DNA of 64,000 bases. It comes from Zonotrichia leucophrys gambelii (taxonomy: Eukaryota; Chordata; Aves; Passeriformes; Passerellidae). The stretch covers positions 8,192,001 to 8,256,000 of the forward strand of contig NC_088179.1 of NCBI RefSeq assembly GCF_028769735.1, written 5' to 3'. Position 1 is the first letter of the stretch; every line of letters begins with the position of its first letter. The position numbers and the translations under genes were made by a program. Under the pieces are notes generated by a model. The model was given only the letters and a program-made list of their open reading frames with translations. It was not told the DNA's origin and searched no databases. Below, in pieces: positions 1-15,741 of the stretch.

Positions 1-2491
1 GCTACATTTTATCCAGAACTAGTTACAGCAGTCAGCTCCAGGAAAAACCACCCACAATTCTGTAGGAGCAGAACTGTGCTGAGCTGCCTACATTGCTAAA
101 TCTAGGATTTAATTTAATGGCCCTGAGCAAGATCTCCTTTGTTTTGTTTTGCTCACAGCCCCTCCCAGAAGCTGTCCCAAGCACATCCAAAGAAGTGTAG
201 GCAGTTTTCAGGTGTTGGAAGTGCTCATATATTGTCTCTCTCTGTAGCTGCATTAATTTTGAAATACTCTGAGGCAGGGCCTGCTACTGATGTTTGGGTA
301 ACTGCATCAGTCAGGATGTTTGTCATCTATTCTTACACAGGCAAGAACCCAAAAGAAAAACAAACAACCCAACCTACCACTGCAAACTAATCCCATAAAG
401 CAAGGGAAAACTCCTGTCAGCATTACATAGATAGATTATTTCCCTGCTGTCAAATTTCAGTCCTGCTAAACAATCCAACAAATTAATACTAAGGCAAAAA
501 GACGACTCAGGAATGGAAATTTGTGTGGTTTCCACTACATCCTTGTATCACAGAGCTTTCCAGACAAAAATACCTCTGATTCTCTCCATCTTTTATACCT
601 GCTGCCCCTGTAGCTGTGGGAAGTGTATTCACCACACAGGACAGGCAAGGCTAACAGCAAAGAACACTTACAGCATTTTCTACCTTGCCCTGGATGCTTT
701 TACAGCAAGCAAAAGCTCAGCATTAATGAAGATCCACAAGGCATCCCCTAACTCACAGAGCCCTCTGGTCAGGAAGGTGGAGATTTCCACAGAATTGAAG
801 AATAAGTGACATATTTCAGCTAAATACACCAAGCATGACCTATACAACATTTAGAATAGAGAAAAGCCTGTGGTCTGAAAAATTAGCTTAAGCATGGCAA
901 ATGTCTTCAGTGGCCACAAGGAGTCAGGACAGCCATTGAAAAGCTGGTGGAACTCACAACTTTTGCTTACAGCTATCACAGAAAAGCACCTCGTGTTGGT
1001 GCTCCACAGCACAGAGAAGTTACTTGCTGTACTCCAGCCTGAGAATAAATGTGCCTCATAATTGTCCCAAAAAGCAGAACAACTGACACCTCATGTTCTT
1101 GTCACTCCAACAGGGTTTAGTGAGAGGCTGCACAGAAGGTTTTTCAGTGAAACATCTGTGATTACACAGTTGGATGGTATCTGTGGGCTTGTTTCAAGCT
1201 CCCCTTGGTGTGAGTAAAAGGTTGCAGCTTTCACAGATATAGTTCATGGCCTGACTGAGCCACAGTACCTCTATCCTTGAGAAAAAAAACAAAAAAGCAC
1301 TGAACCTGTGCGTCCAAATGAAAGGGAAGAGGACAAAAGGATATTGAATATTTCTTTATAGCCCATTTATTCCATGGGGGTGTGTGTACAATTTCTCTGG
1401 CAGCCTGAACAGATCTCACCATTTACCTAAGAAGATATTCATTACTGCTCTAAATCTGTACCAATCACTCATGTGGGAGATGGGGCTGGGAAAGGCTGAA
1501 GTGAGACTCTGCAGTAAAAGACAGAACAACTGTAAACTCCAGGCTGCAGCAAGATAAATACAACATGCATTTATCTCTTGTTTTGGTGTATAATGTGACT
1601 GCTAGGATTTATGGCCCCGGGCATATCTCATGTCATGTGAGAGTCTCTGTGCCTGGGAAGAGCGTGGCTGCATGGCACACCACACCAGTGCACTGCCTGA
1701 TGGACTGATTACTCAGAACACAGCTTTTTTTCTTTTCCCTTGCTGCCTTTTCTCCACTTTTCCCAGACATTTATTACTGTAATCCATGGCCACACTAGAT
1801 TATCTAAATTCATGATGTGTTGCAATCCCCTTGAATACATGGTTTATAAAGTTGTCTTTGCATACCTTTTGCAGAGCTACTCAAATTTAAAACATACATC
1901 ATCTCCATGCCTCTGAAAGTTTCCTTTTCCCTCCTCAGAAGAGCTAATTCCCCATCAGCCATGGGAAGACACAGAAATTTTAGGTATGACAGGAGAGAAA
2001 GGAGAGTGAACTAATCAAAGTACTCTGGATGGTTTGGGGTTTTTATTTGTTTGATTGGGGTTTTTTATGATACATATTTTTGATCACTTAAAAATCCACC
2101 AATATCTGTGTCTGGCAAAAGTTAGATCATATTGTCCAAATGGGTATTTACTGTGAAACAGATTTTTCCATCATCCAAATGGTAAAGCCTGATTGGTTCA
2201 CACATTTTGCCTGTCCTTACACAGGATCTTGCAGTGCCCACCTCACTTTTTGGAGGTACAACTGCCACTTGCTGGAAATGATTGGCAAAGTGACCATGGG
2301 GACACTTCCTTTGGAAATTTTAACAGAACTTCCAAACCACATCTCCAGTGGGATCTGATATTTTGATTTAAATCACATCTGTGTTTAAATGTATACAAAA
2401 GCTTGCAACTGTGTTGTAGCAGCTCCAAAGATCCTTAATAGTGGGTGCTAGATTAGAGCACACACTATAATCTAACAGCAACTCAGCTCCG

Positions 2492-2545
2492 GCCAGAGAA
2501 CCAATATCTAAATTCTCCAGCCAGAGAACCAATATCTAAACTCCA
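2492..2545. repeat. Tandem duplication, 28-bp unit, 2 copies
   Basis: The core GCCAGAGAACCAATATCTAA occurs at 2492 and again at 2520, followed by near-identical TTCTCCA and CTCCA tails. It is a small local duplication with no visible function. Confidence 0.85.
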
Positions 2546-5500
2546 GTTGTGAAACAAAATGAAGCTATTCCACCTCACCCCATACTTAAGGAAACAGAGA
2601 ACATGAAGAACATTACAAGAGGATTTAGTGCTGGTGGTATTTTGTTAGTGACTATTATTACATCAGGTTTGGTTCTGTGTGTAAGGCACCAAGAAAATCC
2701 CAAAGCACCCAGGCTTACAGGAGAACAGCCTTTACCACAATTTCATGGCATCAGTTAAAAACATGGGTTATTTCATGGACTTTCATGCCCTGCAACTCAC
2801 TGGTGCAGATCAGCCTCTGCCTTTCAGATCCTCTCTTCAGAGGACACAGTTGCACCATTCAGCACAAACCAGTAATTTAGAGAAAACTATTCTCTGCTGA
2901 TAGACCTTGACAGACAAATGAGGTACCTAAAATCTTGCTGCTGATTTGAAAAATGGTTTAATCTCTAAAACCAGGAAAACTCTGAATTGCCCATTACAAA
3001 TAAAGGGGTTTGTGAATTTGTCCCCCCTTTCAGTTAATACTCAACACATCTAGAAGCCATTGAGACAAAATTCACAGTTTCCTGTTTTATCATCAAAATT
3101 GATAGAAGAAAAATCTGAGCACAAGTACAGGCAAGGTTTGGAAGAAACTCTTTCAAGCTGTGGTAAGGTTGCCAGAATGCCAGAAGGAGAACTTTTCTGC
3201 CTCCCAAGGCAGAGATTCAGTGCACACTGAACCACAGGATGACTTTCGCAAGCTCATTTTTCATCCTTGAAGAGTGATCCTGCCCATCTTTACAATTTAT
3301 CATGATACAAAATATCTGTCTGAAAATGCTACTAAATACATTTAGAGAACAGAGTATTAAACAGATATATCAAATCCTCTCTCAGCCACACATCAGAACT
3401 TGTGTTTTGGGTTGTTTATTTCTGTTTTTAAGACTAAAGCCAGTCTGTTCAGCTATTTGAGCACAATGTCACCATCCAGCCCAACAAGCAGAATTAACAG
3501 CATCCACTCACTCTCAGAGTCTTGTTAAGTTTCATCATCTCAATCCTGTTATCCACCCTTCAGTCTTAAAACTTCACACTGAACAGTTGTGCAACACCTC
3601 CAGTCTTTAGTAGGAATGAGGATGGAGTGAAAAATTAATTGCTGGACTTGACACATTTCCATCCTTTAAAAATCACTATAATTTTCTGATTTTACTACAC
3701 TACAGGCAAGTGTGATGCTAAGCAAAGTTAATTAATTTGGTGGAATTTTTGTACAGGAAGCTTTTCACTTTTTTATGAGAGCCGTCCCAATCAAAATTTT
3801 AGTGAAAACAACAAAAATGTTTTCATTGACTTCCCTCTGCTTTGGATCTGATCCTTAACCTGTAGTTTTCTTCAGCACTGTGAAAAAACAGAGTGAGGAT
3901 AAAGCTCTCTGCAGCTCTATTTATTCAGCTTGTGTCATGACAGCTTGAGAAAAAACTCCCAGCTACTCCTCCAGTGAGGAAAAGGCTGAAAATAAACAAT
4001 TCACCAGAGCACCAAAGCAAAAGGAAATGTGAGATGAAACACCAGCATTTTGCACCTCTATTTTGTCCACCAAAACCACAAAGACACTGAGAATTTTTTT
4101 TGCCTCCAAAGCAGCACATCCAACAAAAATCAATACAAGCATCACCACCAGTGTTCAAGGGAACAGAGTTGGGTCTCTACAGAGTTCTTCAGAAAATCCC
4201 ATCCTGAATTCGCAGGGAAGTGTTGACAGCTTGGGTCACCAGGAGCTCGGGGGCCATTTGTGGCAAAGCCAACCTGGCTATCCAAACACTGCAGCAGCTG
4301 CTCGTGCTGGAGGGCAGAGGCAGCTCCCCAGCCCTGCACTCCTTGCCCTGCTCTGAGAGCCCAGGGCAGGGTCCCCCCTCAGCCCAGGGAGGGCAACCAA
4401 GGCTCAGCAGCCTCAGGAGCCAAGGTGGCCTCAGATGCCTCTGGCCAAAACGTGCTTGTAATTCTACTGCCCAACGTGGGGCTTCAAAGCCACGCTGAAA
4501 GCTGTGATATTGCTACTCCTACTCCTCTTTCACTTTATGATTTATTGAGTGCTAATTCTATCCTCTCTTCCTCAGACAAAAAGGAGTTTATGAGCAGTCG
4601 AGCAGCAGAGACAGGTTTGACCTGTGTGCTGTAATAAATCAGGTGCCAGGAGCAGATGGAGCAGGGGCGGGAAGCTCGCTGGAGGATTCTTGAGTTACAC
4701 CTGTGCTACGTGGGATACTCCAAAGATTTTTGACCACATAGCTCAGGAATTTGTTTTCAAAGCTGGCAACAACAAAAGGGGGGGTACAGGGGAGAGAATG
4801 TGAGCTGTTGTGGGTCCCATTTAACAAGAACTCACAGACTCCATGGATTTCCAGGGCAAGGATCAGCAAATCTGCACTGGGGGGTTTTTGTCAATGTCAA
4901 ACATAACTATAAATCCTATTTTCTCTTTTTTTTTTTTTCTGTTTCATTATGGAAAAATGCTGCTAGGACTAAAAGCAACCTTTTACAAATACCACTGGAA
5001 TTCTATCAAAAGTTTTAACCAAGCTTTGTGGATGATGGGATTGGTGTGATTGCTTGAACTTCAGAATTTCCATTGTGGGCTAAATTTACCCAACATACTT
5101 GGTCTCCAGACCACATTCCTTTTTCTGCTTTCATTTCCATCTGTCATATCTCTGTACTTGTCCTTGAATATTGTTGCAATTTTGTAATACGTTTCTGTGG
5201 CTTTTTCTTAGGCCACTACTTCAAAAACTCATTTTTTTGTGGTCTCCAGCCCAAGATGAACCAGAACAGGCAGGATTCCACACTCACAGACAAACCAAAC
5301 ACTGAGCACAGAAGCTCATGCAGAGGCTCCACTAAAGTCAACAGAAGCCACATGTGGCCATTCACCTATGACTTTGAAAGTGTTTACCTTAATCATTACT
5401 GGGGTCAAAGCAACATAAAGGGCCTGCATTTTTCATAGAGGAGCTTCCAGCAACACAAAGGGAAATGCTGAATGTGTGACAATGACACCTACTCAGAGTG

Positions 5501-6464
5501 TCTGCTCAGATACCACTGAGCAGCCCCTCACTGCCATTGCACCCAGTTACTGCTCCTCCATCCTTAATAGGGTGTCTCACAACTCAGGTTCCCTTTCAGT
5601 GTCTCAGAATTTCCACTCAACTTAGGATATTTAAACAAATGAGTTTGGTTGACTTCAGGCCTCAGTAGTACTTTTGTTTCATTTAGGTTTTTGAAGAGAG
5701 TTAGAAATTAGGGGTTTTGTGAGGGAAAGAATAAAGGAAAAAATTATTCTTTTTAACATCTGTTCTTTTGAATTCCAGATAATTAGAAAAGCTGTATTGT
5801 TGAGTGTTATTTGTCTGCTGTTGTTTTTTCTTAAATATTTTTAGCTATTTTCCATCACTTCCCATAAAATCCTAGGCCAAAATATCACTCAAAGCATCTC
5901 AGAATTTGTATGCTGCTAAAAAAGATGGTATTTTCTCCTTGCAGGAAAAAGATTGTTCTGCTTCTCACATGTGTGTACAGGCATAACAATTACAAATTAA
6001 TAAATTGAATGAGGTGATATTTCAAAGGAAATAACATTTGTAGTAAGAAAATGTTTTATTACCTTCACTCTCTTGAATTGGGTCTGTTTTCTGAAACCAG
6101 AAAAAGGTTAAATGCACATCTCCAACAGGAGAGTAGTTCTTACATAAATAAATGGTTCAACAGTCAGGAAGATCTTGCTGTCTTGAGATGGATCCTGACT
6201 GATACTGAGATCCCCATGTTACAGTGTGCCAGCAGTGGGAGGGGATTGCAAATTAATTAAAGTGAGCTTCCTAAATTGATTTATCAAAAAAGAGTAAATT
6301 AACAAAAGTAATTAGGAAAAAAAATTATTTTTCCTTTTAGTACAGTGTTGAAGCTTCTTGAAGGTTTTGCTTTGAGAGGACTTCCTACACTCCCTCAGCT
6401 TTTCTGTCAGGGCTCATCAGGTTTGCAAGTGTCAGCTGTAAAGTCAATGGCAACAATACCATAT

Positions 6465-6532
6465 AATAATAACTACCATATAAATAATATAATAATTAAT
6501 AAATACCATATTAATTATATAATAAGAATAAC
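6465..6532. repeat. AT-rich imperfect microsatellite (ATA/TAAT)
   Basis: A stretch made of repeated ATAATA, TAATAA and CCATAT words. It is low-complexity DNA. Confidence 0.75.
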
Positions 6533-9500
6533 CACCCAGGATGTGATCTGCCAGCACCAAAGCCTGACTGCCACTGGACACGTGACACATCAAATTCAAA
6601 CCTGTCATTCAGCAGAGAGGAAAGCTTCCTCATCTCACTGTATCCTGGCTACCAGCCATGGTTTGCAGCACCAGGATAAGGGGGATTCCTGCAAACATGG
6701 AGAATTTTGCAGTGAATTTAGAGTAACAATCCCTTTGCACATTAAAGACACACCTCTCTGCTGAGTGACAGGCATTGAGTCTAGTGGTTGTTTGTCTTAG
6801 CTCTGTTTCTTACTGACTTCTATCTCAGCTCAGTCACTTAGATGATTTTCTTACAAATTTAAAACACAGGGAGCGTCTGAAATCTCTAAATTTTATTGTC
6901 TATCCTTTGTTGTTGAATTTGTGAGAGATAAAATTAAAAAAGCAAACTTAGTCAAGCCATGAAGCAAAAAGAGACATCAGTTACAAAGATTACATCACTG
7001 GCTGATTTCATCTTCCCAAAACCAGAGTGTATTCTATTGAGTTTGATGTGCCAGGACCAGAAATTGGGAAATATATCAAAACAAATATTTAAAAAGCAAA
7101 TACACATTGTTGCTCTGAGATAGGATTGTTTAAAATATAAACAACTATGCAAATAGGAAACACATTGCCTGGAATACATGACATGCAATGCACAGTAACC
7201 AGCAAAAGGAAAATTGGGATTTGGATCCTCACTTGCTGCTTTGGCATTGTGCATTGGCTGTACCCTTTCCACATGAAGTAAAGCTTTGGCCCAGATGTGA
7301 GAACAGATAAGGTGTGACTGCTCTTGGGCAGTATTGGAAACCTACAGTGCCCAGGAAAACTGCTGGTCTGCATTTGTGCTTTCTTGCCTTGTTGTTTTGG
7401 TTTTTTTTGATTAATTATGATTTCTTCTCTCTGCCCAACAAGATTCCCTCAACTCCAGCTGAAACACAGCCTGAGATCCACAGTGCATCTATAGAGCCAG
7501 TCAGAGCAGCAGGACCTGCTATCATTACATTAACCCCAACTTCAGCTAGTGACATTGCTGTTCTCCTGAAAAAACTGTCACATGAAGGCAGAGCTGTAAA
7601 AGTTAAAGCTACACAACCCTTCTCTCCACTGTAAAGCATTCTTTGGGATTTAAAACTCTGTAAATGCAATTCCTTCAGGCTCTGTAAATAAGGAAGGTGT
7701 TGGGCATTGTGGAATAACCAGGAGAAAACCAGGAAAAATTACAGGGTTCTTTCAACTGCAGCTTCCCTGGAGCTGTGGCTGATGGGCTGAGCACAACACA
7801 GGTGACAATCTCAGAAATGTGTGTTCAAGCCTGATTTGACTGGATTAGCACAGAGAGCCCAAGACAAGAGCTACTACAAAGTCACTGTGCTCCTTTTCTG
7901 AGCTGCCCACCACTGTAGCTGATCTCAATGCCAGGCTGAATACGGAGTCACGAGTGTGGTCAGGTCAGGGCAACTCTGCAGTGAGGTTTTGTATCTGCAT
8001 ATATCAAAGTCTGCTCCAGAAATGAACATGCTACATGTGCATTAAAGGAATTTGACAAGTTGATATCACTCAACCCTTTGAATTAAGTTCTTGCCAAAAA
8101 AAGAAGGCAGCACAAAGTTAAACATGAGGCTGTAGCAAGGGACAGACAAAATTTATCCACCCATCACACAGCTGAGTTGAGAAACAAATGAACACACTCA
8201 GCAAGGAAAGTAAACAAGGATGGTCAGTTCAAAGAGCCTTGGATCCATGTTTGTGAAAGAAACCAGAAACTGCAGGCACCAATTGAACTTGTTAGTTCAC
8301 AGTGCTGATGGATTGCTTGATTAGATTTTTTCCGGGTTAATAAGGGCAAGCCTCAGTGGGTCAATAAGCTCCTCACTTGTATATTCTAGTGGGAAGTAAA
8401 CTAACAACATTAGACAGTCAAAGCAAGGGGGGGAAAAAGAAAAAAGTGATTAGGCTCTTTTGTTCCTCAATACCTGCTTTCCCTTGCCATGAGGCTGATG
8501 TGCTGATTCTGCAGCAAAGCCTGAATGTAAAACTCTGAAAGGATGAAACATTTCTTTTTGACCTAAGCACATTTGGGTGGTATAATGATGAAAGACAAGA
8601 AGTGAAAGTTAAAATGAAAAGCAAGGAGACAACTGAGAAATGTCAAAGCCCAAGGTCTTCACCTTTCTCCCTCTTTTCTGAGTAATGAAAAAACAAGTCA
8701 CAAAGAACATGATACCATTCAAAAGAAACATGTCCCACAGTGCATTGGGGGAATCTATTTATTTTACTGGAACCTTGCCTGACTGTAAATGGACAGAGTG
8801 TGAAATCAAAGCAGAACTGCAGCAGAAGATTCTCAAGAGAGACCAAAGAGAGAATATGCAGAAATCATTTACCTAAGAGTGATCAAACAGCCCAAAACTC
8901 AGACCTCAGGACAGACATCCTTGCATCCTTCTTGAAGACAGGCCAGCAATAACTGAGGAAAGGAGGAGATTGAGGCAAGCAGCCTTCAGGTGGGTAAAAA
9001 CCAGCAGAAGGTGCATCCTCTGGCACAGAGTGTGAGGAGAAAACACACACAAGAGGGGAAGGGCTGAAATTTCTCTCTGGTACAGAAGGAATAGCACGTG
9101 GTAGACACTAGCCTGATCCTTAGAGGATGAAAAAAGGAAGTCCAGGCTGATTTTCAGGGAGAGGGCACTGTATATGGTTCTTCAGTGGCAGAATCTGCCC
9201 CTAAACTGAAGGTTGAAGCCCAGTCAGGGTAAACAAAACTTTTGTAACTGAAACCAGCTGCAGTCCTGTGTAACACAAATGGACTAAACAGATTGCATGG
9301 CTCACACAAAGTGTGAAACTGCAGGGATTTTCAGAGCTCCATCCGAGCCAACACTTATCTAATCTATTCTTAAAAGATTCCAGAGAAGAGTTTTCTAAAA
9401 ATCTTCTGTTAGCAGAACTGTCCCTCATATTGGGAAGCTTTTCAGAATATGCAAATCTTTCTATTAAAATCAGAGAACAACAAAACTTTACATTCGAAGT

Positions 9501-12500
9501 TTACAATTTTACAACTACAGTCCAATCACCCAACAGCTGTATAGAAAGACTTTGTATTACAGGAGGAAGCTTTGTCTTTAAAAAAAACTCTGTAAAAAGT
9601 AAGTAGGTTCAGTAACCACACTTCCAGACTTGATTCCAACTTTCTGTAACAAGGAAAGTGTTCCTGGAAATATGATTCTTATTGTTACTTAATGTTGATG
9701 AGTTACTCAACCAAAACTAATTAGTTCTAGAATGGAAAAGTTGTACATGTGAGTTAAGCATGGTCTATGGAAAAAAAAAAAGCAGCACTGTAGTAGATTA
9801 TCCTCCTTTATGGAATAAATGCAGGAAAGGCAAACAGTCTATTCCTGAAGTCTGCAAAATTCATCCATGTACAACTGTGCCTTTACCTTTGCACCCTTTA
9901 TTAATACAAGGAGAGCAGTGACATTGTAGCAATTTTTTAAAGAGCAGGCAGCAAGAACAAAAGAATTTCTTCCTAATTTCAGAACAGCTTTTGAAATGTT
10001 TGTGAAATGTAGGTCATGTCCAACTTGTCTTTATTTAATCTGGGCACCCCAGGGCAGAGCTATTCAAGTGATTTATGCCAACAGGCAGCAACAGCCAATT
10101 CAGATTGGTACCTGCTTTGGCCTTTATCATACCATTGACTCAGTTCTATTTCAACAAAACAGGTAATAAGCTCACAATATTCTGCAGTTTGTCCAATTAT
10201 GGTGGAATGAAGAGGCATGAAACCAGGCAACAGCTAATAGATATTTAGTAAACTACCCTCCTGTAGTAAAGACACACTGTCAGCCCTGAAGAACTAAGTC
10301 CCTACAAACCAATGATCCACATCTGAGAACAGAAAACCAGACTAATTCCCCAATTAATTGCTGCACCTATTCAGTTTAGTATATAAAGAAATTATGACTA
10401 TGAAGAAATCTCAGACAAAAATAATCTGCTCTTCCAAGTGTTACATACTACTGCTTGCTCTTTCATATGTAAAATTCCTTCCTATAATTTGATAAAGTGA
10501 AGAAAATAAATATCAGCCTACCTGGTCAGTGGGCAGAGATACACCAGAAGCTGATAGACCAGTCTTAAAATAATTTTTTATATAATTCAGTCTAAATGCC
10601 TTCAGAAAGGCTCCTGTTTCACTTCATTAACCAAAGAGAATTAATGCTAATCCTCAGCCTAACCTGAGCACTTCTGACTGAACTGCTCAGTGCAAAGTAC
10701 AAGACCCATCTAAATTTACCAAAGTAGAAAAAAATAATTAGGGAGAAAAAAAAAGAAACCCACATCACCAACAAAAATTTGGTGGAAAACCCAAAATCTG
10801 CAGTTCAGTCATCAAGATGATGATTCAGGTTAACTCCTGTACAGTGCCAGCAATGAGGGGATGCTTTAACTCAGAACAGTTTCTTGCATGTAAAAACATC
10901 ATGCAAGGAAACATTTTATAAATGGCAAAACTTGCTACAGGCAGAGTCATCAATTGGCAGCCTGACCCCATCCAGGGACATCTAAACCCTAGAGGGAGAT
11001 GTGATTCAAGAAGTTCTGAGTTACCAAACTATTGTTACAGCAATTCTTTCTGGCCCAAAAGCTTTCCATGTGTGGGTTTTCCGTGTTTCAGCAGGTTTGA
11101 AAGGTTTTGTTTTCATGGCAACTTCCCACAACGGCCAAGGGGGTGAACACTTCTATCCTCTCTCACTGCAAGGAAGGAGACAAGAGAATTAAAAAAAAAA
11201 ATCCCAAAAGACCTGGACTGGTTTGGCTAAATTTAAGCATGGTTGAATTACATTACATCACTGACTCACTGTTAATCAAAGCAAAGTTTCCCCAAAACAA
11301 CCAAGAGAGATCCCTGAAGCCACAGCTCTGTCTTCAAACACCAATTCCAACATGAAGCAGCATTGATTGAGGGAGGAGTGAATACAAATTTAAAGTCCCA
11401 GAGATTAGCATTTTATCCAGCAATAACATGTAATATAGGAACACCAGGGCTGAGACATGCAAACAAAGGTAATGTCCAAGTGGAGGAAACTGGTGAGGGA
11501 CAAAGACCACAGAAATTAATCCTTTTTCATCAGAAACTAATGGGATACAGGCAGAGAAAGAGGCCTGCACATCCAACTGGCATTGAACTTGGAATTCGGA
11601 GACTTTTGAAAATGCTGACTGTCCAAATCCAAGCTCAAAACAAATTGAATAAATTTAATTCAAGAAATTCAAACAAATAAAGTACAGATTCTCATATTTT
11701 TAATTTGTGCAAATGCAGAAAAACACCGTGAAATTAATCTGTTCTGCAGTGGGTGGTACCCAAGTCCCCAGAGCTTTGAGCACTTTATGGCCAGTCTTTC
11801 TGTAAATTATAGAAATTCAGCTCACAGTTGGCTAACAGGTGTCCTATTTTCTGACTGAAAAATGAATTAGCGATGAAGAAAAGAAGGAAGAGCTGAGACT
11901 CAGATTAAAAATAAACTAAGTAATAAGCAAATAAGTTGTTCTTGCAGGAATTTATGGAAAAATAGAAGTAAATAAACAATATCTAAAGTTTTTCTTTCCT
12001 TTCAACAAAAGCCACACGTAATTTAGAGTACCCCATGTACCAAATAGTTAACTCACTGGAAGTGAAGGAAATGTCTTACAAAAATCAACAACACTGGACA
12101 AATCCTCAGCTGGTGTGAACTGAGGATGCAAGGTTGACTTTAGGAACAGGAGACCAATTTGTAATAGATGTGAGTGTGTGAGATGTGAGTAAAATGATAA
12201 TGGACACAGCCCTCTAAAATTTTTTTTTACTATTCCTCCAGTAGGTATTTATAAAGGATGGCATTTTTAGTCTATGCTGATGCAAAATTAATGGTCAGCA
12301 ACAGAACTGCGAGATTCAAAACTAAAACAGATCAAATTCCTCCCTCAGTCACACAACATTAACTGAAATGACAAATGTTCTGGATTTGGAATCCTCATGC
12401 TGTCTGGTACACATAATCCCGCTTATTGTCTCTCTGCAAAGTACCAAGTATTTCAAAATAATGTACCAAAACAAGACCAAATTTCTGCTAAATGCAGCAT

Positions 12501-15500
12501 AAGAGAGTAAGACAGACACAACCTCTCCTGGGGCCACACTGTCCATTCCAATAGAAATTTTGAAAATTTTAATCAAAAGAGGGGAAAAAAAAAATCAAAG
12601 TGTTTCATCAGACAAAAAAAAAAAAAAAAGCAAACTACATGGGCCCAACTGCCTCTTCATTTTCACATGGCTCCATTGTGTCCAGCAAAGTCCCATAATC
12701 AGGTGACAATAACAAATGAGGATAATCAAATGCAATTAATGAGCTGAATAATCAAGATAACCAGTCCAACTTCAGCACACCTGACTGGTGAAGAGGTGGC
12801 AGTGAGGGCCCAGAGTGCTGCAGTGGAGCTTTCCCATGAGCAGGGCAGGGGACAGAGGTTTAAACCTGCACAGGGGAGCCAAACCAGCAACGCAGCCAGC
12901 TCTGACACAAATCACCAATGCTTGCCAGGATCTCTTCATTCCAGGAGAAGACCTGAAGCAACTCAAATCTGATAAAAGAGACCTAACCAGTAGAACTGTG
13001 CAAGCACAAAACTGTGAAATCCCATGGTCACACACAAAGAGGCAAAAATCCCATCCAGCCAAAATACCTCTTCTTTACAGAGTGTATAAATTTTAATCAC
13101 AAGTCATGCCAGGACATAAACACACAACTGAAAGAGAAATCTGTTGTTTAAACAGCTTTTGAGAGTGGCTGAGACTATGATTAGAAGTGTTGGGATGTTT
13201 ATCCTTTCTTCCAGTGCAGTTGTGCAGTCAGACACAAATTATGGGTAATACCTGCGTGATACCTCCCACTCATCCTACCCAGCTAAAGGAAATTTGTTTT
13301 CTGCACAGCACAATGGCATAATTCAGAACTGACACAACATTCTGACTCCAGTTTTTGTGATAAGCTTAAAACACTAAACACACTCCAATGAACACATCAG
13401 CACTTCAGGTATGCTCTTCTGAGATTGGGACCATTTCATTTTGACTGCATAAGTTTCAAGAATGAACAGCTGAAAAACTTGTACTCCCTGAGATTCTTTT
13501 AATGCAGAGTTCGCCTTTTTGATTAAACTCATTGATTTACAGCTTTCTGTGTAGTTGTATAGTAACTGTGTATAAGAAAGCAGTTCAAAGCATGTCACAT
13601 GGTGCAGGATATAGATAATTTTTAAAGCATTAAAATACAAATAATGATGAAAATGCTGATATAAATAAAGATTTATTAAAGAAAAGCTCTACCTGTCTAC
13701 CAGAAGGGATATATTTAAGTTTAGGTCCCAGCTAGAGATGTGAATTTGGATTTAGTGTGTTTATCCTATAGGGTCACTAAGAAAGAGGAACAGGTGAGAG
13801 CTGCAGCCTTGCCCCTCACCTGCCCACTCTAGTCAGGCCTAAAGTTGGTTGCTATGAGCAACCTCCCTGTGCCAAATTTAAATGGTTTTCACCCTCCTCA
13901 GATGAGCTGTGCATCTGAGCTGACACCAATAAAAAGCTGGAGAAAAAAGCTAGCTAATATCCTCCACATCCTGATCTTGCAGCACTGAAACAAATGTACA
14001 TACAGAAGGATACAGGATCAAAACATACAGCTGAAAGGTAGAAAAACACATTTTTAATTTTTCCCCTCCTTTCCTAAAATTAAAAAAAAAACTTTAAAAA
14101 ATTCTACACTTAAGTGACTTGAGAGGACAGTTAGGGGAAAAGCAGCTCCCATTTAGCTCACAATTCCAAGACTGGAAGCAAATTTCAGCATTCAGCAGGG
14201 GAGTTTTCTTCAAATGACCACAAAATGAGAGCTGTCATTTTCTAGAGAGCTCCTGTGGAAGCCAGGAGCCCTGCCAGGCTGATAGTGCTCAGTGCTGAGG
14301 ACAGATTACACTCCCTCTCCTCCAGCCCATCGGGATCAGCACTGATAAGCAAACACGAGAGGAGCCATGTGAGGCTCTGACAGAACCACTCCACTGCAAT
14401 TAACTCCCTCCCTCAATGCACAGCAGTCTGCGTGAATCAGCAAATACCACAGAGATAGAAGAAAGAAGAGACAGAAAGGGTTTTGACAGAACTTGTGTAT
14501 ATAAGTAAAACCACATGACACTGCATGACCAAGCTATTTATGTGATTATCTAATGATTCTATGCATCAAAAACTTTCAAAGACTTCTTCAGTAAAAATGC
14601 TCTGCTGAAAATAAAACTAATACAGCTTTACTTAAAGCTATTTTATTTAGAGGGAAGGAAAAAAATCTAGAGTCTTGGCATTATGTCAAACAGGTTTATT
14701 TTTTTCCCTTCTCCTAAAATTCCTGTGGAACTCATTGGTTCATCAAGGTCACTGGACCACAGAGCTTTTACATGTTTTGCTGAAGCAAAGCCCATGCTCA
14801 GTGTGAGGAGAGCAGGAGCACATTGCCCCTCATGGGGTGTCCTTTCCAGATGACAGATTTGGATCTGTCTGTAAAACCCCCAGGTTTCATAGGGTTTTTC
14901 CAGGGTCCAGTCACCTCCCAGTGAGCCCAGGGAGGCACACCATGAGCTCAGTACAGGTTTGACCCTGTTTCCACACTGACACCTCAGTGACTCAAGGCAA
15001 ACAACATCACTTGAAAGCTTTTGACACTTATGCCACCAAAATTACATCCAAGTTTAGTTCTCTTCAAACACAGAGGTAGGAATTGTGTAATCAACATGCA
15101 ATACAAGGCAAGGAGTGCTTAGGGCAGAAAACAAGGACAGTTACCCCAGCAAACATTCTGGGCTTGACCACAGGCTTCTAAATGAGCCAGAAGAAAGCAC
15201 AATTTTCTTTTGACTTATTGAATATACATTAAGCATTTCCTTGTACACACAAGGACACCCAGCCACATGACCTCAATTGGCAAAATATTTTATCTTTGTG
15301 TTAATTTCGTGACCCTTTAGGTTGTCCTTTGTCTTGGGGGATGAAAGCAAATACATGGCAGGGAGGGGGCACTGTCACCTATATTTACTGCAGTTTCCTG
15401 TGCTAGGTCACATAGCATTCCCAGGCTGCAAAAAAAGGCTCTGTTGTAGAGAATTTCTAAAACAAGTTGAAGGTAATGTGCAGTTATACTACAAGAAGTT

Positions 15501-15528
15501 GTCAGTCAAGGCTTGCTGTGCCTTCCAA

Positions 15529-15549
15529 TTTTTTTTTTTTTTTTTTTTT
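15529..15549. repeat. Poly(T) tract of 21
   Basis: An uninterrupted run of T. It lies about 190 bases before a poly(A) run of 25 (15742-15766). I found no SINE or retrogene body between the two. Confidence 0.9.
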
Positions 15550-15741
15550 AGAATAGCCAAAAAAGATGGAAAGTCTCCAACTGTGTCATCCTGTTATGAA
15601 GGAAAAGAGTCTTTGCAGGGCTCACATTAATTTGATTCAAAACAAGCCCCCAGAATTTACTTATTCCCAGAAGTATCAATTCTATTAATTTACTAAGCTT
15701 ACTTACATGGCAAAGGATTTCCTATTACACATCCCACACAC